Positions 1 through 7,089 are shown, counted from the stretch's first letter. The stretch is DNA of 27,527 nucleotides from JAHJRJ01 sp037443685 (GCA_037443685.1 JBBINX010000021.1:1-27527), one strand, 5' to 3'. Made by a program: numbers and translations. Notes: generated by a model from the sequence alone, not told the origin.

Positions 1-69
1 ACAGAGGATGTTTTATCGAAGATCCGCAACGTAATTGATATGAATATAACAAGTTTAAAAAATGAATGA
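1..69 (+). CDS. C-terminal end of an unidentified gene (partial)
   Basis: An open frame enters the window at base 1 and runs 22 codons to TGA at 67-69. The visible tail is acidic and basic without a motif I recognise. It ends nine bases before the ychF start codon, so it could be the gene before ychF in one transcript. No function can be given from so short a piece. Confidence 0.4.
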   Translation, partial: TEDVLSKIRNVIDMNITSLKNE

Positions 70-78
70 CGATTATTT

Positions 79-1173
79 ATGGGATTTAGATGCGGCATAG
101 TTGGATTACCGAATGTCGGGAAATCAACAATCTTTAATGCAATTACTTCCGCGAGAGCAGTCGTCGCAAACTATCCGTTCACGACTATTGAACCTCATAG
201 CGGTGTCGTTCCCGTTCCGGATGAAAGACTCAGTCTCTTAACGAGTATTATCAAACCACCCAAAGTAATACCCACAAACATTGAATTTGTTGATATTGCC
301 GGTTTGGTTAAAGGAGCAAATAAGGGAGAAGGATTAGGAAATCAATTTCTTGCTCATATCCGGGAAGTCGATGCGATCGCACACGTCGTCAGATGCTTTG
401 AGAATGAGAATATTGTACATACTTATGGGAATGTCGATCCGAAAAGAGACGTTGAAATTGTGGAGACTGAGTTAATACTAAAAGATATCGAAACAATCCA
501 AAAAAATCTTTCTGAACTGGAAAGACAATCAAAATCCGGCGATAAAAAATTGAAACACGGAATCGAAGTTTGCCAGAAATTAAAAAATCATTTAGCTGAA
601 GGCAAACTTGCTAGAATGTTAAAGCTGGATGAAGAAGAAAAAAGTCTAGCTTGTCATCTAAATCTTTTAACTGCTAAACCTGTTATGTTTATTGCAAATG
701 TAGATGAGGAGGGGCTTACTCGGGGAAATGAGCACATAAATATTCTTGAACAATTAGCAGTATATAGGGGTGCAAGAGTAATAGTTGTGGATGGCGAGAT
801 GGAAGCTGAAATCGCCGATATGGCATATAGAGAAAGGGAAACATTTTTAGCAGACATTGGAATCAAGGAATCGGGGTTGGATAAAGTTATACGGGAAGGA
901 TACTGGCTTTTAAATTTATTAACATTTTTCACACACAATGAAAAAGAGCTTCGTGCATGGACTGTAATAAAAGGCACAAAGGCACCGCAAGCAGCAGGAA
1001 AAATACACAGCGATTTTGAGAAAGGATTTATTAAAGCAGAGGTGATCAAAATACACGAGTTGGTAGCTATAGGTTCCGAGGCAGCGCTACGCGAAAAAGG
1101 ATTGTTGCATCTACACGGTAAGACCTATGAAATAGAAGATGGGGATGTTGTATTTTTTAGATTTAATATATAG
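79..1173 (+). CDS. ychF: YchF/OLA1-type ATP/GTP-binding protein
   Basis: The 364-residue product matches YchF over its normal full length. The P-loop GLPNVGKS sits near residues 9-16, the G3-type DIAG and KGANKGEGLGN stretch follows, and the usual NKxD box is replaced by NVDE, the substitution that lets this Obg-related family prefer ATP. The C-terminal third has the TGS domain (HEKELRAW is given here as NEKELRAW, then the closing VVFFRFNI). It is a cytosolic ATPase that associates with ribosomes and is linked to translation and oxidative stress. The ATG at 79 has no clear Shine-Dalgarno sequence, but the protein begins at the expected residue. Transcription from it converges with the minus-strand elements downstream. 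Confidence 0.95.
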   Translation: MGFRCGIVGLPNVGKSTIFNAITSARAVVANYPFTTIEPHSGVVPVPDERLSLLTSIIKPPKVIPTNIEFVDIAGLVKGANKGEGLGNQFLAHIREVDAIAHVVRCFENENIVHTYGNVDPKRDVEIVETELILKDIETIQKNLSELERQSKSGDKKLKHGIEVCQKLKNHLAEGKLARMLKLDEEEKSLACHLNLLTAKPVMFIANVDEEGLTRGNEHINILEQLAVYRGARVIVVDGEMEAEIADMAYRERETFLADIGIKESGLDKVIREGYWLLNLLTFFTHNEKELRAWTVIKGTKAPQAAGKIHSDFEKGFIKAEVIKIHELVAIGSEAALREKGLLHLHGKTYEIEDGDVVFFRFNI

Positions 1174-1354
1174 AAAAAACAGAGTCCGGTAAGTTTTTGA
1201 AAGAGGTAGGCCGGGAGGCGATAAGCAAACCCCAATCAGTCAACCCTACCGAACTCGATAATGTTTTAAAGCATTTCTAAAACTTTAATTAAGGTTATAT
1301 GAATACCAACTCATTTACCTACAATCCGTTTTTAGTCGGTACCAATTGATTGTT
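1172..1354 (-). ncRNA. Candidate structured small RNA with own promoter and terminator
   Basis: No ORF fits this gap, but a minus-strand transcript starting near 1354 is framed by a strong promoter (1361-1389) and a terminal stem followed by six U residues. The terminal stem pairs 1256-1247 with 1191-1182 over ten positions; read on the minus strand one of these is a G-U pair, while on the plus strand it is a C-A mismatch, which argues for minus-strand expression. An alternative inner hairpin pairs 1250-1245 with 1210-1205 and shares GGUA with the terminal stem. A 5' hairpin is also possible (ACAAU at about 1355-1351 with AUUGU near 1325-1321). The 75-base 3' part is clearly more GC-rich than the surrounding spacer. 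It does not match SRP RNA, tRNA, RNase P or a riboswitch that I know; the length of about 180 nt would suit 6S RNA, but I cannot show that. Confidence 0.45.
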
Positions 1355-1360
1355 ATTACA

Positions 1361-1389
1361 AGTATAAAATAATTTTTATAGATTGTCAA
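1361..1389 (-). promoter_or_regulatory. Near-consensus sigma-70 promoter of the small RNA
   Basis: On the minus strand TTGACA (1389-1384) is separated by exactly 17 bases from TATACT (1366-1361). That is eleven of twelve consensus bases, the best promoter match noticed in the window. No protein gene lies downstream on that strand before the antisense of ychF. Confidence 0.6.
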
Positions 1390-1486
1390 CGAAAAATTTT
1401 TGCGAGTTACGAGTTTCACAAAATATTTACGAAACTATGATTGATTAAAAATCGCAAAGTATTTTAAATGTTCGTTCATCGCAAAG

Positions 1487-1518
1487 AAAAAATTGGCTTT
1501 ATCAATAGCAAATGATAA
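1487..1518 (-). terminator. Probable terminator of the fur-feoAB operon
   Basis: On the minus strand TTATCA (1518-1513) pairs with TGATAA (1504-1499) around an eight-base loop. A short AGCCAA stretch and then six T residues (1492-1487) follow. The stem is AT-rich and short, so termination may be modest. It lies directly after the last possible codons of the operon. Confidence 0.4.
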
Positions 1519-1574
1519 AAAGTGCTGTTTCAAGCATCTCGTTCAGCAACTTTGATGGCAGTTAAAGAGATGGC

Positions 1575-1733
1575 TCAAAATTTTTCGTTGAGCTTCACTA
1601 TTTTAGGATTAATTAGATGTTCAATTCTGCTTTCATCTATCATTACAAAGTTATTATTATTGCCGGATGTTGCAAGCACCTCGTTCGACGTTTTATCTTT
1701 TGAACTTAAGTTTTCATATACGATAATGAACAT
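1575..1733 (-). CDS. Hypothetical small protein after the feo zinc-ribbon ORF
   Basis: A minus-strand ATG at 1733 opens a 52-codon frame ending in TGA at 1577-1575. It overlaps the end of the zinc-ribbon ORF by 28 bases in another frame. The middle has a run of asparagines and then a hydrophilic, ordinary-looking stretch (MIDESRIEHLINPKIVKL). The same frame continues for 14 sensible codons beyond the TGA, to a second TGA at 1532-1530, just before the terminator hairpin. It may be a small gene, a gene broken by a nonsense mutation, or chance. I recognise no family. Confidence 0.3.
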   Translation of the reverse strand: MFIIVYENLSSKDKTSNEVLATSGNNNNFVMIDESRIEHLINPKIVKLNEKF

Positions 1734-1903
1734 TTCGATTTATATGAACACGATAGACAACTGACCTCAAGTTTCTGTAAATTAGTATAGCATCGTGGAC
1801 ATTTTTCTACGAACGGGTTTTCGATAACGAACTTGCAATTTAGACAAGGGCGAGTCTCATTCACCATAAGTGATTTCAATTTTTCATTTAATAATTGATT
1901 CAT
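1706..1903 (-). CDS. Small cysteine-rich zinc-ribbon protein after feoB
   Basis: The 65-residue product begins at ATG 1903, five bases after the feoB stop; a TTG at 1915 that overlaps feoB would add four residues. It carries three CxxC pairs (CLNC, CPRC, CLSC) and one further cysteine, all in the middle and C-terminal part, the pattern of small zinc ribbons or rubredoxin-like knuckles. There is no membrane segment, so it is not the FeoB-associated cysteine-rich membrane protein of other bacteria. Its position as the last clear gene of fur-feoA-feoB suggests a cytosolic metal-binding or regulatory accessory role in ferrous iron uptake, in the place where some bacteria encode FeoC. That role is inference from position only. 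Confidence 0.6.
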   Translation of the reverse strand: MNQLLNEKLKSLMVNETRPCLNCKFVIENPFVEKCPRCYTNLQKLEVSCLSCSYKSKCSLSYMKT

Positions 1904-1907
1904 AAAT

Positions 1908-3782
1908 CTAAACAATTATTTGAGCAACAATACCGCCGATTGTGAATGAGCCAATCCAAGTGCCAATCCAGATTATCGTAGCAGTTTTCAATCCGCGCTC
2001 TTTATACATTATTAAAATTGAGGTAATACATGGAACAAAGAGTGTAATTGTGACTAAGGCAACAACTGTCTGCATCGGATTCATTACGATTTCATACAAG
2101 CCTGCCGCTCCAAAGTCTCGACGGACAAGCCCCATCACAAAAGCTGTCGTAGCTTCAGGAGGGAGTTTAAGCCAATGTTCTGTAAAAGGTGATAGTGCTT
2201 TTTGCCAAACTTGAAGCAAGCCAGTTGCTTCCATCGTGCCGATAACTGCGGCGCCGAAAAAGAACCAAGGTGTGGCTTCTTTCATAAACGAGAATGTTCG
2301 CAAACTAGTTTTTTGTAAAACATTATTCATTCTTGGAATACGCATAGGCGGCAGGTCGATTAATAAAGGAGTTGATTCACCTTTCAATATTTTGTTCAAT
2401 ATTGTTCCAATGGCAATGAACACCGAAACGATTACAAAGACATAAATCAATAGAGCTTGGAATCCGGCTCCCATTAAAAGTGCTGTAATTACCGCAAGTT
2501 GAGCCGAGCAGGGAATAGCGAATTGTAGAATTGCTGTTGCAATAGTTTTTTCCCTTTCACTCGAAAGTAAACGTGTTGTAATTGTAGCGGCTGAAACGCA
2601 TCCAAAACCTAATATCATTGGAATAATTGCTCGTCCATTTAATCCTAAGAAATTTATGAATCTATCAACCATCGTGGCGAGTCGCGGTAAATATCCTGTG
2701 TCTTCCAAAAACGAGAGTGTAATATAAAAAGCAAAAACTAACGGAAACAGGAGAAACAATAAATAAGTAACGGTCATAGTAAGGACGCCGAATTCACCAA
2801 TCAAGACGGTTCCTAAGAAGGAGGTTGGAGTGATGAAATCAGAAACAGCCGAGCGAATCCAAGTTTCCCAAAGTTCATTTCCGAAATATGATTCGGTAAA
2901 ACCGACTATATCCTGTGCAACAAGTTTTCCGATGAAAAGATATGCGATATATAAAACACCTAGCAGAATTGGAATTCCAGTTAAAGTGTTTAGCGACCAG
3001 CGACCGATTAACGAAGTAATATGTTTTCTGACGGAAGCTTCTTCGATTACTTGATTTACGATATTATTAACACGGTTGCGTCTATCAATGTATATTGGTT
3101 CGCGTTGGTCTAAAGGTTTTATTCCGTGTTTGTTTGCTGTAATTTCATCGCCTTCTAAAACAAGCAACGCTTCAGCTTGTGAACCGACAGAATTTAGCAT
3201 ATTGTGGAGTTTCAAGTGCAGGATTTTGTTTTGTTTTCCCTGCCTTGCTTTATCAATTAGCTGTTCAAGTTCTTTCAAACCCTCTTTTTTTATTGCTGTG
3301 GTTGCAGTAATAGGAACGTCTAACAATTTTTCAAGTTGTTCAATATCAATCTTAATGTGGTGCTTTTTAATTTCATCCATAAAATTGATTACTACTACAA
3401 TTCGTTTTCCCATATCTATGAGTTGTTGGGTTAGGAACAGATCGCGTTCGATGTGCACACCATCTATGATATTGATGATGATGTCGGCTTCGAGTATTAT
3501 ATCGCGGGCAACACGTTCCTCGTCATTGAACGAAGACACGCCGTAAATGCCAGGTGTATCGTAAAGTTCGTATTGAAGATATTTACCTTTGGCAATTTCG
3601 ACCGTAGTTCCGGGGAAATTTGATACATCTACATAAATACCGCTGAGATAGTTGAAGAAAACTGACTTGCCGACATTTGGATTACCGACAAGAACTAATT
3701 TTGGACTTACACTATCGAAAATGTTTGAAGATTTTTCGATGTGTGTATGATGTTCGAGATGATTAATTTCGTTAGTGGGCAT
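1908..3782 (-). CDS. feoB: Ferrous iron transport protein B
   Basis: The 624-residue protein is the GTP-dependent inner-membrane ferrous iron transporter. Its N-terminal G domain shows G1 GNPNVGKS (33-40), the G2 threonine in NFPGTT (55-60), G3 DTPG (75-78) and G4 NFMD (133-136; the family more often has NMxD). After a helical spacer, the C-terminal half is a set of membrane helices with the two FeoB gate motifs, including GFGC and IPCSAQ with their conserved cysteines. The first 25 residues are an unusual His-rich extension (HLEHHTH), which could bind metal. The protein is somewhat shorter than the roughly 770-residue enterobacterial form, mainly at the C terminus. The ATG at 3782 lies one base after the feoA stop, so the two are probably translationally coupled. 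Confidence 0.96.
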   Translation of the reverse strand: MPTNEINHLEHHTHIEKSSNIFDSVSPKLVLVGNPNVGKSVFFNYLSGIYVDVSNFPGTTVEIAKGKYLQYELYDTPGIYGVSSFNDEERVARDIILEADIIINIIDGVHIERDLFLTQQLIDMGKRIVVVINFMDEIKKHHIKIDIEQLEKLLDVPITATTAIKKEGLKELEQLIDKARQGKQNKILHLKLHNMLNSVGSQAEALLVLEGDEITANKHGIKPLDQREPIYIDRRNRVNNIVNQVIEEASVRKHITSLIGRWSLNTLTGIPILLGVLYIAYLFIGKLVAQDIVGFTESYFGNELWETWIRSAVSDFITPTSFLGTVLIGEFGVLTMTVTYLLFLLFPLVFAFYITLSFLEDTGYLPRLATMVDRFINFLGLNGRAIIPMILGFGCVSAATITTRLLSSEREKTIATAILQFAIPCSAQLAVITALLMGAGFQALLIYVFVIVSVFIAIGTILNKILKGESTPLLIDLPPMRIPRMNNVLQKTSLRTFSFMKEATPWFFFGAAVIGTMEATGLLQVWQKALSPFTEHWLKLPPEATTAFVMGLVRRDFGAAGLYEIVMNPMQTVVALVTITLFVPCITSILIMYKERGLKTATIIWIGTWIGSFTIGGIVAQIIV

Positions 3783-3783
3783 T

Positions 3784-4020
3784 TTAGTTTATAATTACAA
3801 TTATTTTGTGGGAGAGTTTTGACCCGAGGGCAATTTCCTGCCGTTTCTTTTGGATTACTATTGTGCCACCGGGAAGGTGTTCCAGGCATTTTACTAAGTC
3901 GCCTTCAACAATTCCCAAACGAATTAATTGAGTTCGTGCTAAACCATCGGGGAGTGTTATTATCCTGACTATATTACCTTTTTTTACTTTGGAAAGAGAG
4001 ATATGGTTTTTCAAAGTCAT
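3784..4020 (-). CDS. feoA: Ferrous iron transport protein A
   Basis: FeoA is a small SH3-like cytosolic partner of FeoB. I place the start at ATG 4020, giving 78 residues: this ATG overlaps the fur stop as ATGA, has an AAGGA Shine-Dalgarno sequence about nine bases upstream, and gives the usual family length. An upstream in-frame start would add a 30-residue Lys/Ser-rich tail read out of frame through fur and is rejected. Typical elements are LSKVKKGN at the N terminus, the RTQLIRLGIVEGD strand-turn region, GGTIVI and the ALGSKLSHKI end. The spacing on both sides shows tight coupling fur-feoA-feoB. Confidence 0.93.
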   Translation of the reverse strand: MTLKNHISLSKVKKGNIVRIITLPDGLARTQLIRLGIVEGDLVKCLEHLPGGTIVIQKKRQEIALGSKLSHKIIVIIN

Positions 4021-4532
4021 TGATAATTTTCCTTCTTGTGAGAACGACCGGGCGAACTTGTCCGACTTATTCTTTTGGGCGGATTTTTGGCTGGTCGGGC
4101 TGGTTGGCATTTATTACAAACTCCAAAAATTTGATGTGTCGAATTTTGAATTTGGAAATTATTTTGTTTAGCTATCTTAAGTTCGTGACCAGATAAGGTA
4201 TCTGCGTCGAACTCGACTATATTTCCACATTCTAAACAGATCAGGTGGTGATGTCCTGGCTTGTCTATGGCTCTCTCATAGTACGAGTGCTCAGCCCCTA
4301 AACGATATTTGGTAAGAATTCCTGCTGAAACGAATAGATCCAATGTATTGTAGATTGTGGCTAATACAAATTCTTCCTTCTTTTTCTTTAAAAGTCCGTA
4401 TAATTCTTCTGCAGTAAAATGACCGTCTAGTTTCATAATTTCGTGTAAAATTCGTTCACGTTCGGGCGTAGAGCGGAGTTTTTTCCCCTTTATGTATTTC
4501 TTAAATATGTCGAAAGTTAAATTATTACTCAT
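4017..4532 (-). CDS. fur: Fur-family metal-dependent repressor
   Basis: The 171-residue protein has the Fur fold: a winged-helix DNA-binding domain (residues about 10-85, with the recognition region LATIYNTLDLF) and a dimerisation domain containing HHHLICLECG (94-103). Cys99, Cys102, Cys139 and Cys142 form the usual structural zinc site. About 28 residues follow the last CxxC and are rich in Pro, Arg, Lys and Ser, a tail that ordinary Fur proteins lack. As the first gene of an operon with feoAB it is most simply an iron-sensing Fur, although PerR or Zur cannot be excluded by sequence alone. A palindrome next to its promoter suggests autoregulation. Confidence 0.9.
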   Translation of the reverse strand: MSNNLTFDIFKKYIKGKKLRSTPERERILHEIMKLDGHFTAEELYGLLKKKKEEFVLATIYNTLDLFVSAGILTKYRLGAEHSYYERAIDKPGHHHLICLECGNIVEFDADTLSGHELKIAKQNNFQIQNSTHQIFGVCNKCQPARPAKNPPKRISRTSSPGRSHKKENYQ

Positions 4533-4537
4533 TTTCT

Positions 4538-4558
4538 TATGTAGAATGATTCTAAATA
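4538..4558. promoter_or_regulatory. Fur-type operator in the fur-feoAB promoter
   Basis: A perfect 6-1-6 inverted repeat, TAGAAT-G-ATTCTA (4542-4554), is extended by matching TAT/ATA arms to 21 bp with one mismatched pair. Size and layout resemble Fur and PerR boxes (AT-rich 7-1-7 repeats). It touches the -10 element and would cover the transcription start, and it lies six bases before the fur start codon. A Fur-family protein bound here would block the promoter. Confidence 0.65.
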
Positions 4559-4587
4559 AAGATAAGGGATTTTTAGGAAGAAGTCAA
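4559..4587 (-). promoter_or_regulatory. Promoter of the fur-feoA-feoB operon
   Basis: On the minus strand TTGACT (4587-4582) is followed after 17 bases by TATCTT (4564-4559). The start point would fall inside the adjacent palindrome, leaving an untranslated leader of only about 20 bases. Confidence 0.6.
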
Positions 4588-4648
4588 ATAGATTGAATCA
4601 ATGAATAAATGAAGTATTGTATTAATGGAGTAATGGACTGTTGGGAAT

Positions 4649-4699
4649 AAAAAAAAGCACAGAAAATAACCTGACTTCAATTACGTTATCACTGTGCTT
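4649..4699 (-). terminator. Rho-independent terminator after the lipoprotein/POT-remnant region
   Basis: On the minus strand AAGCACAG (4699-4692) pairs with CTGTGCTT (4662-4655), with an inner ATAAC/GTTAT stem (4689-4685 with 4670-4666), and the T-run continues to 4649. It is the clearest terminator of the left half. It lies beyond the remnant POT gene end, so it may originally have served that gene. Confidence 0.65.
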
Positions 4700-4756
4700 A
4701 ATAAAATTTAAAACTTGTGGTGAGTTTGAATCGTTTAACATGCCGAGACCTAACGC

Positions 4757-4778
4757 AATCCCGAATTCATTCGGGATT
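4757..4778. repeat. Perfect 10-bp inverted repeat in the spacer
   Basis: AATCCCGAAT and ATTCGGGATT form a perfect inverted repeat with two central bases. There is no T-run on either side, so it is unlikely to be a simple terminator. It resembles short interspersed palindromes; another CCGAA/TTCGG hairpin lies at 14797-14809. Confidence 0.5.
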
Positions 4779-4813
4779 CGGAATTGGGACGAGTTAAAAC
4801 AACTAAAATCACA

Positions 4814-4858
4814 TCAGTGATTATTACCCAGTTTCGTCGCCACAAATTTATTGAGAAT
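4814..4858 (-). pseudogene. Remnant 3' end of a second POT transporter gene
   Basis: On the minus strand the last codons before TGA at 4816-4814 read LNKFVATKLGNNH. The end of the intact POT transporter at 5648 reads YNKFVAPKLGHNH, so 10 of these 13 residues agree, and the stop falls at the same place. Codon third positions differ, as expected for an old duplicate, not a recent copy. Upstream the frame runs into the end of the lipoprotein gene, and no other POT sequence was seen. I read it as the tail of a lost tandem paralogue. Confidence 0.55.
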
Positions 4859-4863
4859 AAGTA

Positions 4864-5388
4864 CTACTCTTGGATGTTAAGAATTTCTTTTATTGATTCG
4901 TAATTTTGAATTTGAGAACGAGATAATTTTTTTGCAAGTACACTTGATGCAATAATTACTACTTTATAGTTCTGAGTAGTTTCTGGTCTTAGCGTTATTA
5001 AATCTGAGTCAATTTCTTCGAGTTTTACTTCTCCTACTTTGTAAGCGTATAAATATGATTTTGAATAAGGAGTTCCTCCTATGGAATATGTGTATGTATA
5101 TGGTAATGCTATCCAAATACCTTGAGATGGATTTTCTAAATAAACTAATACCGAACCACTATCTTTTATAGCTTGCGTGATAGATGTAATACCTGACTTC
5201 GTATAAACAAAGGATGTTCCAGTAGATTGCCAATCTGTTGGTAAAACACTAAATTTAATAACCTTTACATTTGCATTTCCATCTTTACCAGAAGGTCCTA
5301 CTGGCCCTATAGCACCGTCTTTTCCATCTTTTCCCGTGCAACCTATTAATATCACTGATAATAAAAAGAAAAATAATATTGTTTTCAC
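4864..5388 (-). CDS. Lipoprotein with a collagen-like Gly-X-Y stretch
   Basis: I choose GTG at 5388 as start: GGAGG lies five bases upstream, and the protein then begins MKTILFFF, a typical signal peptide, instead of a valine-rich prefix from ATG 5400. The lipobox LIGC places the lipidated cysteine at about residue 17. Six Gly-X-Y triplets follow directly (GKDGKDGAIGPVGPSGKDG), a short collagen-like linker often seen after the lipid anchor in this phylum. The remaining roughly 135 residues form a beta-rich domain with many Tyr, Ser and Thr residues that I do not recognise. It is probably anchored in the outer membrane. The gene sits just upstream of a POT remnant, which suggests local rearrangement. 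Function unknown. Confidence 0.8.
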   Translation of the reverse strand: MKTILFFFLLSVILIGCTGKDGKDGAIGPVGPSGKDGNANVKVIKFSVLPTDWQSTGTSFVYTKSGITSITQAIKDSGSVLVYLENPSQGIWIALPYTYTYSIGGTPYSKSYLYAYKVGEVKLEEIDSDLITLRPETTQNYKVVIIASSVLAKKLSRSQIQNYESIKEILNIQE

Positions 5389-5435
5389 TACAACCTCCAT
5401 TATTTAAAAGTTTTAGTTAATTGTTTATTTAAATG

Positions 5436-5465
5436 AATATAAATCCACAATAATATAATATTCAA
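5436..5465 (-). promoter_or_regulatory. Possible promoter of the lipoprotein gene
   Basis: On the minus strand TTGAAT (5465-5460) is followed after 18 bases by TATATT (5441-5436), about 45 bases before the GTG start. The surroundings are AT-rich, so chance is possible. Confidence 0.35.
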
Positions 5466-5647
5466 ATTTACAAAAAGCAACAGATATTAATAAGTTAGAT
5501 GGCTTTAACTTATTACCTTTTAGCGATTTATGTACTGATTTTCTGATTACATTATAAAAAATAGATGAAATACACATCATTATTTATTTTATTTCAATGG
5601 ATTAATGAATTATCTTATTTTCAAATTCATTTTCGTGATTATTACTC

Positions 5648-6952
5648 TTAATGATTGTGTCCCAACTTTGGAGCTACAAATTTATTGTAAATAAATAATC
5701 CGATGATTGTTGCAACACCGATTAAGCTGAATAGAATCCACAAGGTCTGAGGATCTTTTAAATTATCAACGAAATATACATACATATTAGCTCCAAGTAT
5801 TCCACCGATTGAAGATCCAATCACACCATACAAAAATGCATACCCTAAATATGTTGCCTTTTTATCGGGTGGGGCAATAAGACCTACGTAACTGATAAAT
5901 TTTGGATGTGCAGTCATCTCACCGATTGAAAATATTGTAATACCAATGATGAATACCCAGATGTCGGGTGATATTGCAAGTATTGCCATACCAAGCGTTC
6001 CCAACGTAATACCAACAATCATTGTAGGTAATGCTTTTGTGTTTTTGACGACGTTTGAGACTATCATCTGTAAGAAAATAATTGTTCCAGCATTGATAAC
6101 AGTAACATGTTCGATGTCGAATTTCCAGTTAATGTTAATCCCAATATATCCTAACATAGTATTCACAAAAATATTGAGGGAAGTCGCATCCACATAATCT
6201 TTTACATACCACAGAACAGAATCGAACATTTGAAAATAAAGAATCCAGAAACCAGAATAGATAACAATCAATCCGATAAACTTAACGTCGGATAAAACCA
6301 TTATCATTCCCTTCAGAACTTCGGGAAGTGTTTTAGTGCTTGCAGGTTTTGGCGGTTCTTTATAGATGAAGAGGGTGGGAATCAACATTGAAGCAGTGAA
6401 AATAGCAGAAGCGACCATCACGTACTCCCAGCCGAATGTGTTTTTAATATACGGTACGAGGATTAGCGGGAATAAAAATGCCCCGAAGTTAATCGACCAG
6501 TAAAATATTCCAAAGCCGAGTGTGCTGTTTTGTTCAGTAGTAGTGCGTGCGATTGTTCCGGATATCATCGGCTTAAAAGCACCCGCTCCGATTCCCATAA
6601 TCACTAAACTTGCGAACATCATCGCATATTCAGTAGTCTGGCTGACGAGAAAGTAACCCAATCCTAAAAATGAAAATGCAAAAATAAGTGTTCTGCGGTA
6701 GCCGAACCTGTCGCCGATAGCTCCGGCTAAAATCGGTAAAATATAGAGCAGCGGTTGGATAGTGCTTTTGACTACACCAACACTCTCTTTGCTGAAGTTT
6801 AATTGGTCAGTCATATAAACGGAGAGGATGCTCATCATGCCGTAGTATGAACCGCGTTCAAAAAATTCCATCACAATAACTACCCAATAAACTTTCGGGA
6901 ACGATTTAATCGTTTGTAAAAAAGTTTGTTTTTCTTTGATAGCTTCTGCCAT
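5648..6952 (-). CDS. POT/PTR-family proton-coupled peptide transporter
   Basis: The 434-residue polytopic protein belongs to the proton-dependent oligopeptide transporter branch of the major facilitator superfamily. Near residue 29 it has EFFERGSYYG, the ExxER proton-coupling motif of helix 1 followed by the family's YYG. The PTR2 signature appears as FYWSINFGA near residues 149-157. GDRFGYRR between helices 2 and 3 is the major-facilitator loop motif. It probably imports di- and tripeptides across the inner membrane. The length is a little shorter than many bacterial POTs (about 450-500). An AAGGAA Shine-Dalgarno sequence precedes ATG 6952. A second copy seems to have been lost downstream. 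Confidence 0.9.
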   Translation of the reverse strand: MAEAIKEKQTFLQTIKSFPKVYWVVIVMEFFERGSYYGMMSILSVYMTDQLNFSKESVGVVKSTIQPLLYILPILAGAIGDRFGYRRTLIFAFSFLGLGYFLVSQTTEYAMMFASLVIMGIGAGAFKPMISGTIARTTTEQNSTLGFGIFYWSINFGAFLFPLILVPYIKNTFGWEYVMVASAIFTASMLIPTLFIYKEPPKPASTKTLPEVLKGMIMVLSDVKFIGLIVIYSGFWILYFQMFDSVLWYVKDYVDATSLNIFVNTMLGYIGININWKFDIEHVTVINAGTIIFLQMIVSNVVKNTKALPTMIVGITLGTLGMAILAISPDIWVFIIGITIFSIGEMTAHPKFISYVGLIAPPDKKATYLGYAFLYGVIGSSIGGILGANMYVYFVDNLKDPQTLWILFSLIGVATIIGLFIYNKFVAPKLGHNH

Positions 6953-6984
6953 AATTAGATTTCCTTATGGTGGTTTTTGCATAC

Positions 6985-7012
6985 AATATATAAAAAATAT
7001 AGTGAGAAGCAA
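6985..7012 (-). promoter_or_regulatory. Possible promoter of the POT transporter gene
   Basis: On the minus strand TTGCTT (7012-7007) is followed after 16 bases by TATATT (6990-6985), about 30 bases before the start codon. Confidence 0.4.
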
Positions 7013-7089
7013 AAAGAAGTAGTAGTTATTTGTTGTCTAATATTGTAATTCCATTCCCGTTTTACTTTTTACCGATTAAATCTCACTCT

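Noticed and set aside
1182..1256. Plus-strand tRNA or SRP RNA, because the length is 75 bases with pairing ends
   Set aside because: No T-loop, anticodon arm or SRP domain IV sequence is present, and one pair of the closing stem works only on the minus strand.
1522..1764. Plus-strand ORF of 80 codons
   Set aside because: It lies antisense to two minus-strand frames at the end of the feo operon, has no ribosome-binding site and no recognisable composition.
4021..4110. Longer feoA with 30 extra N-terminal residues
   Set aside because: The extension is the fur coding sequence read in another frame; the ATG at 4020 has a good Shine-Dalgarno sequence and gives the normal FeoA length.
4655..4699. 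Possible small RNA, because of the long two-part hairpin
   Set aside because: No promoter was found directly upstream on the minus strand, and the T-run fits a plain terminator.
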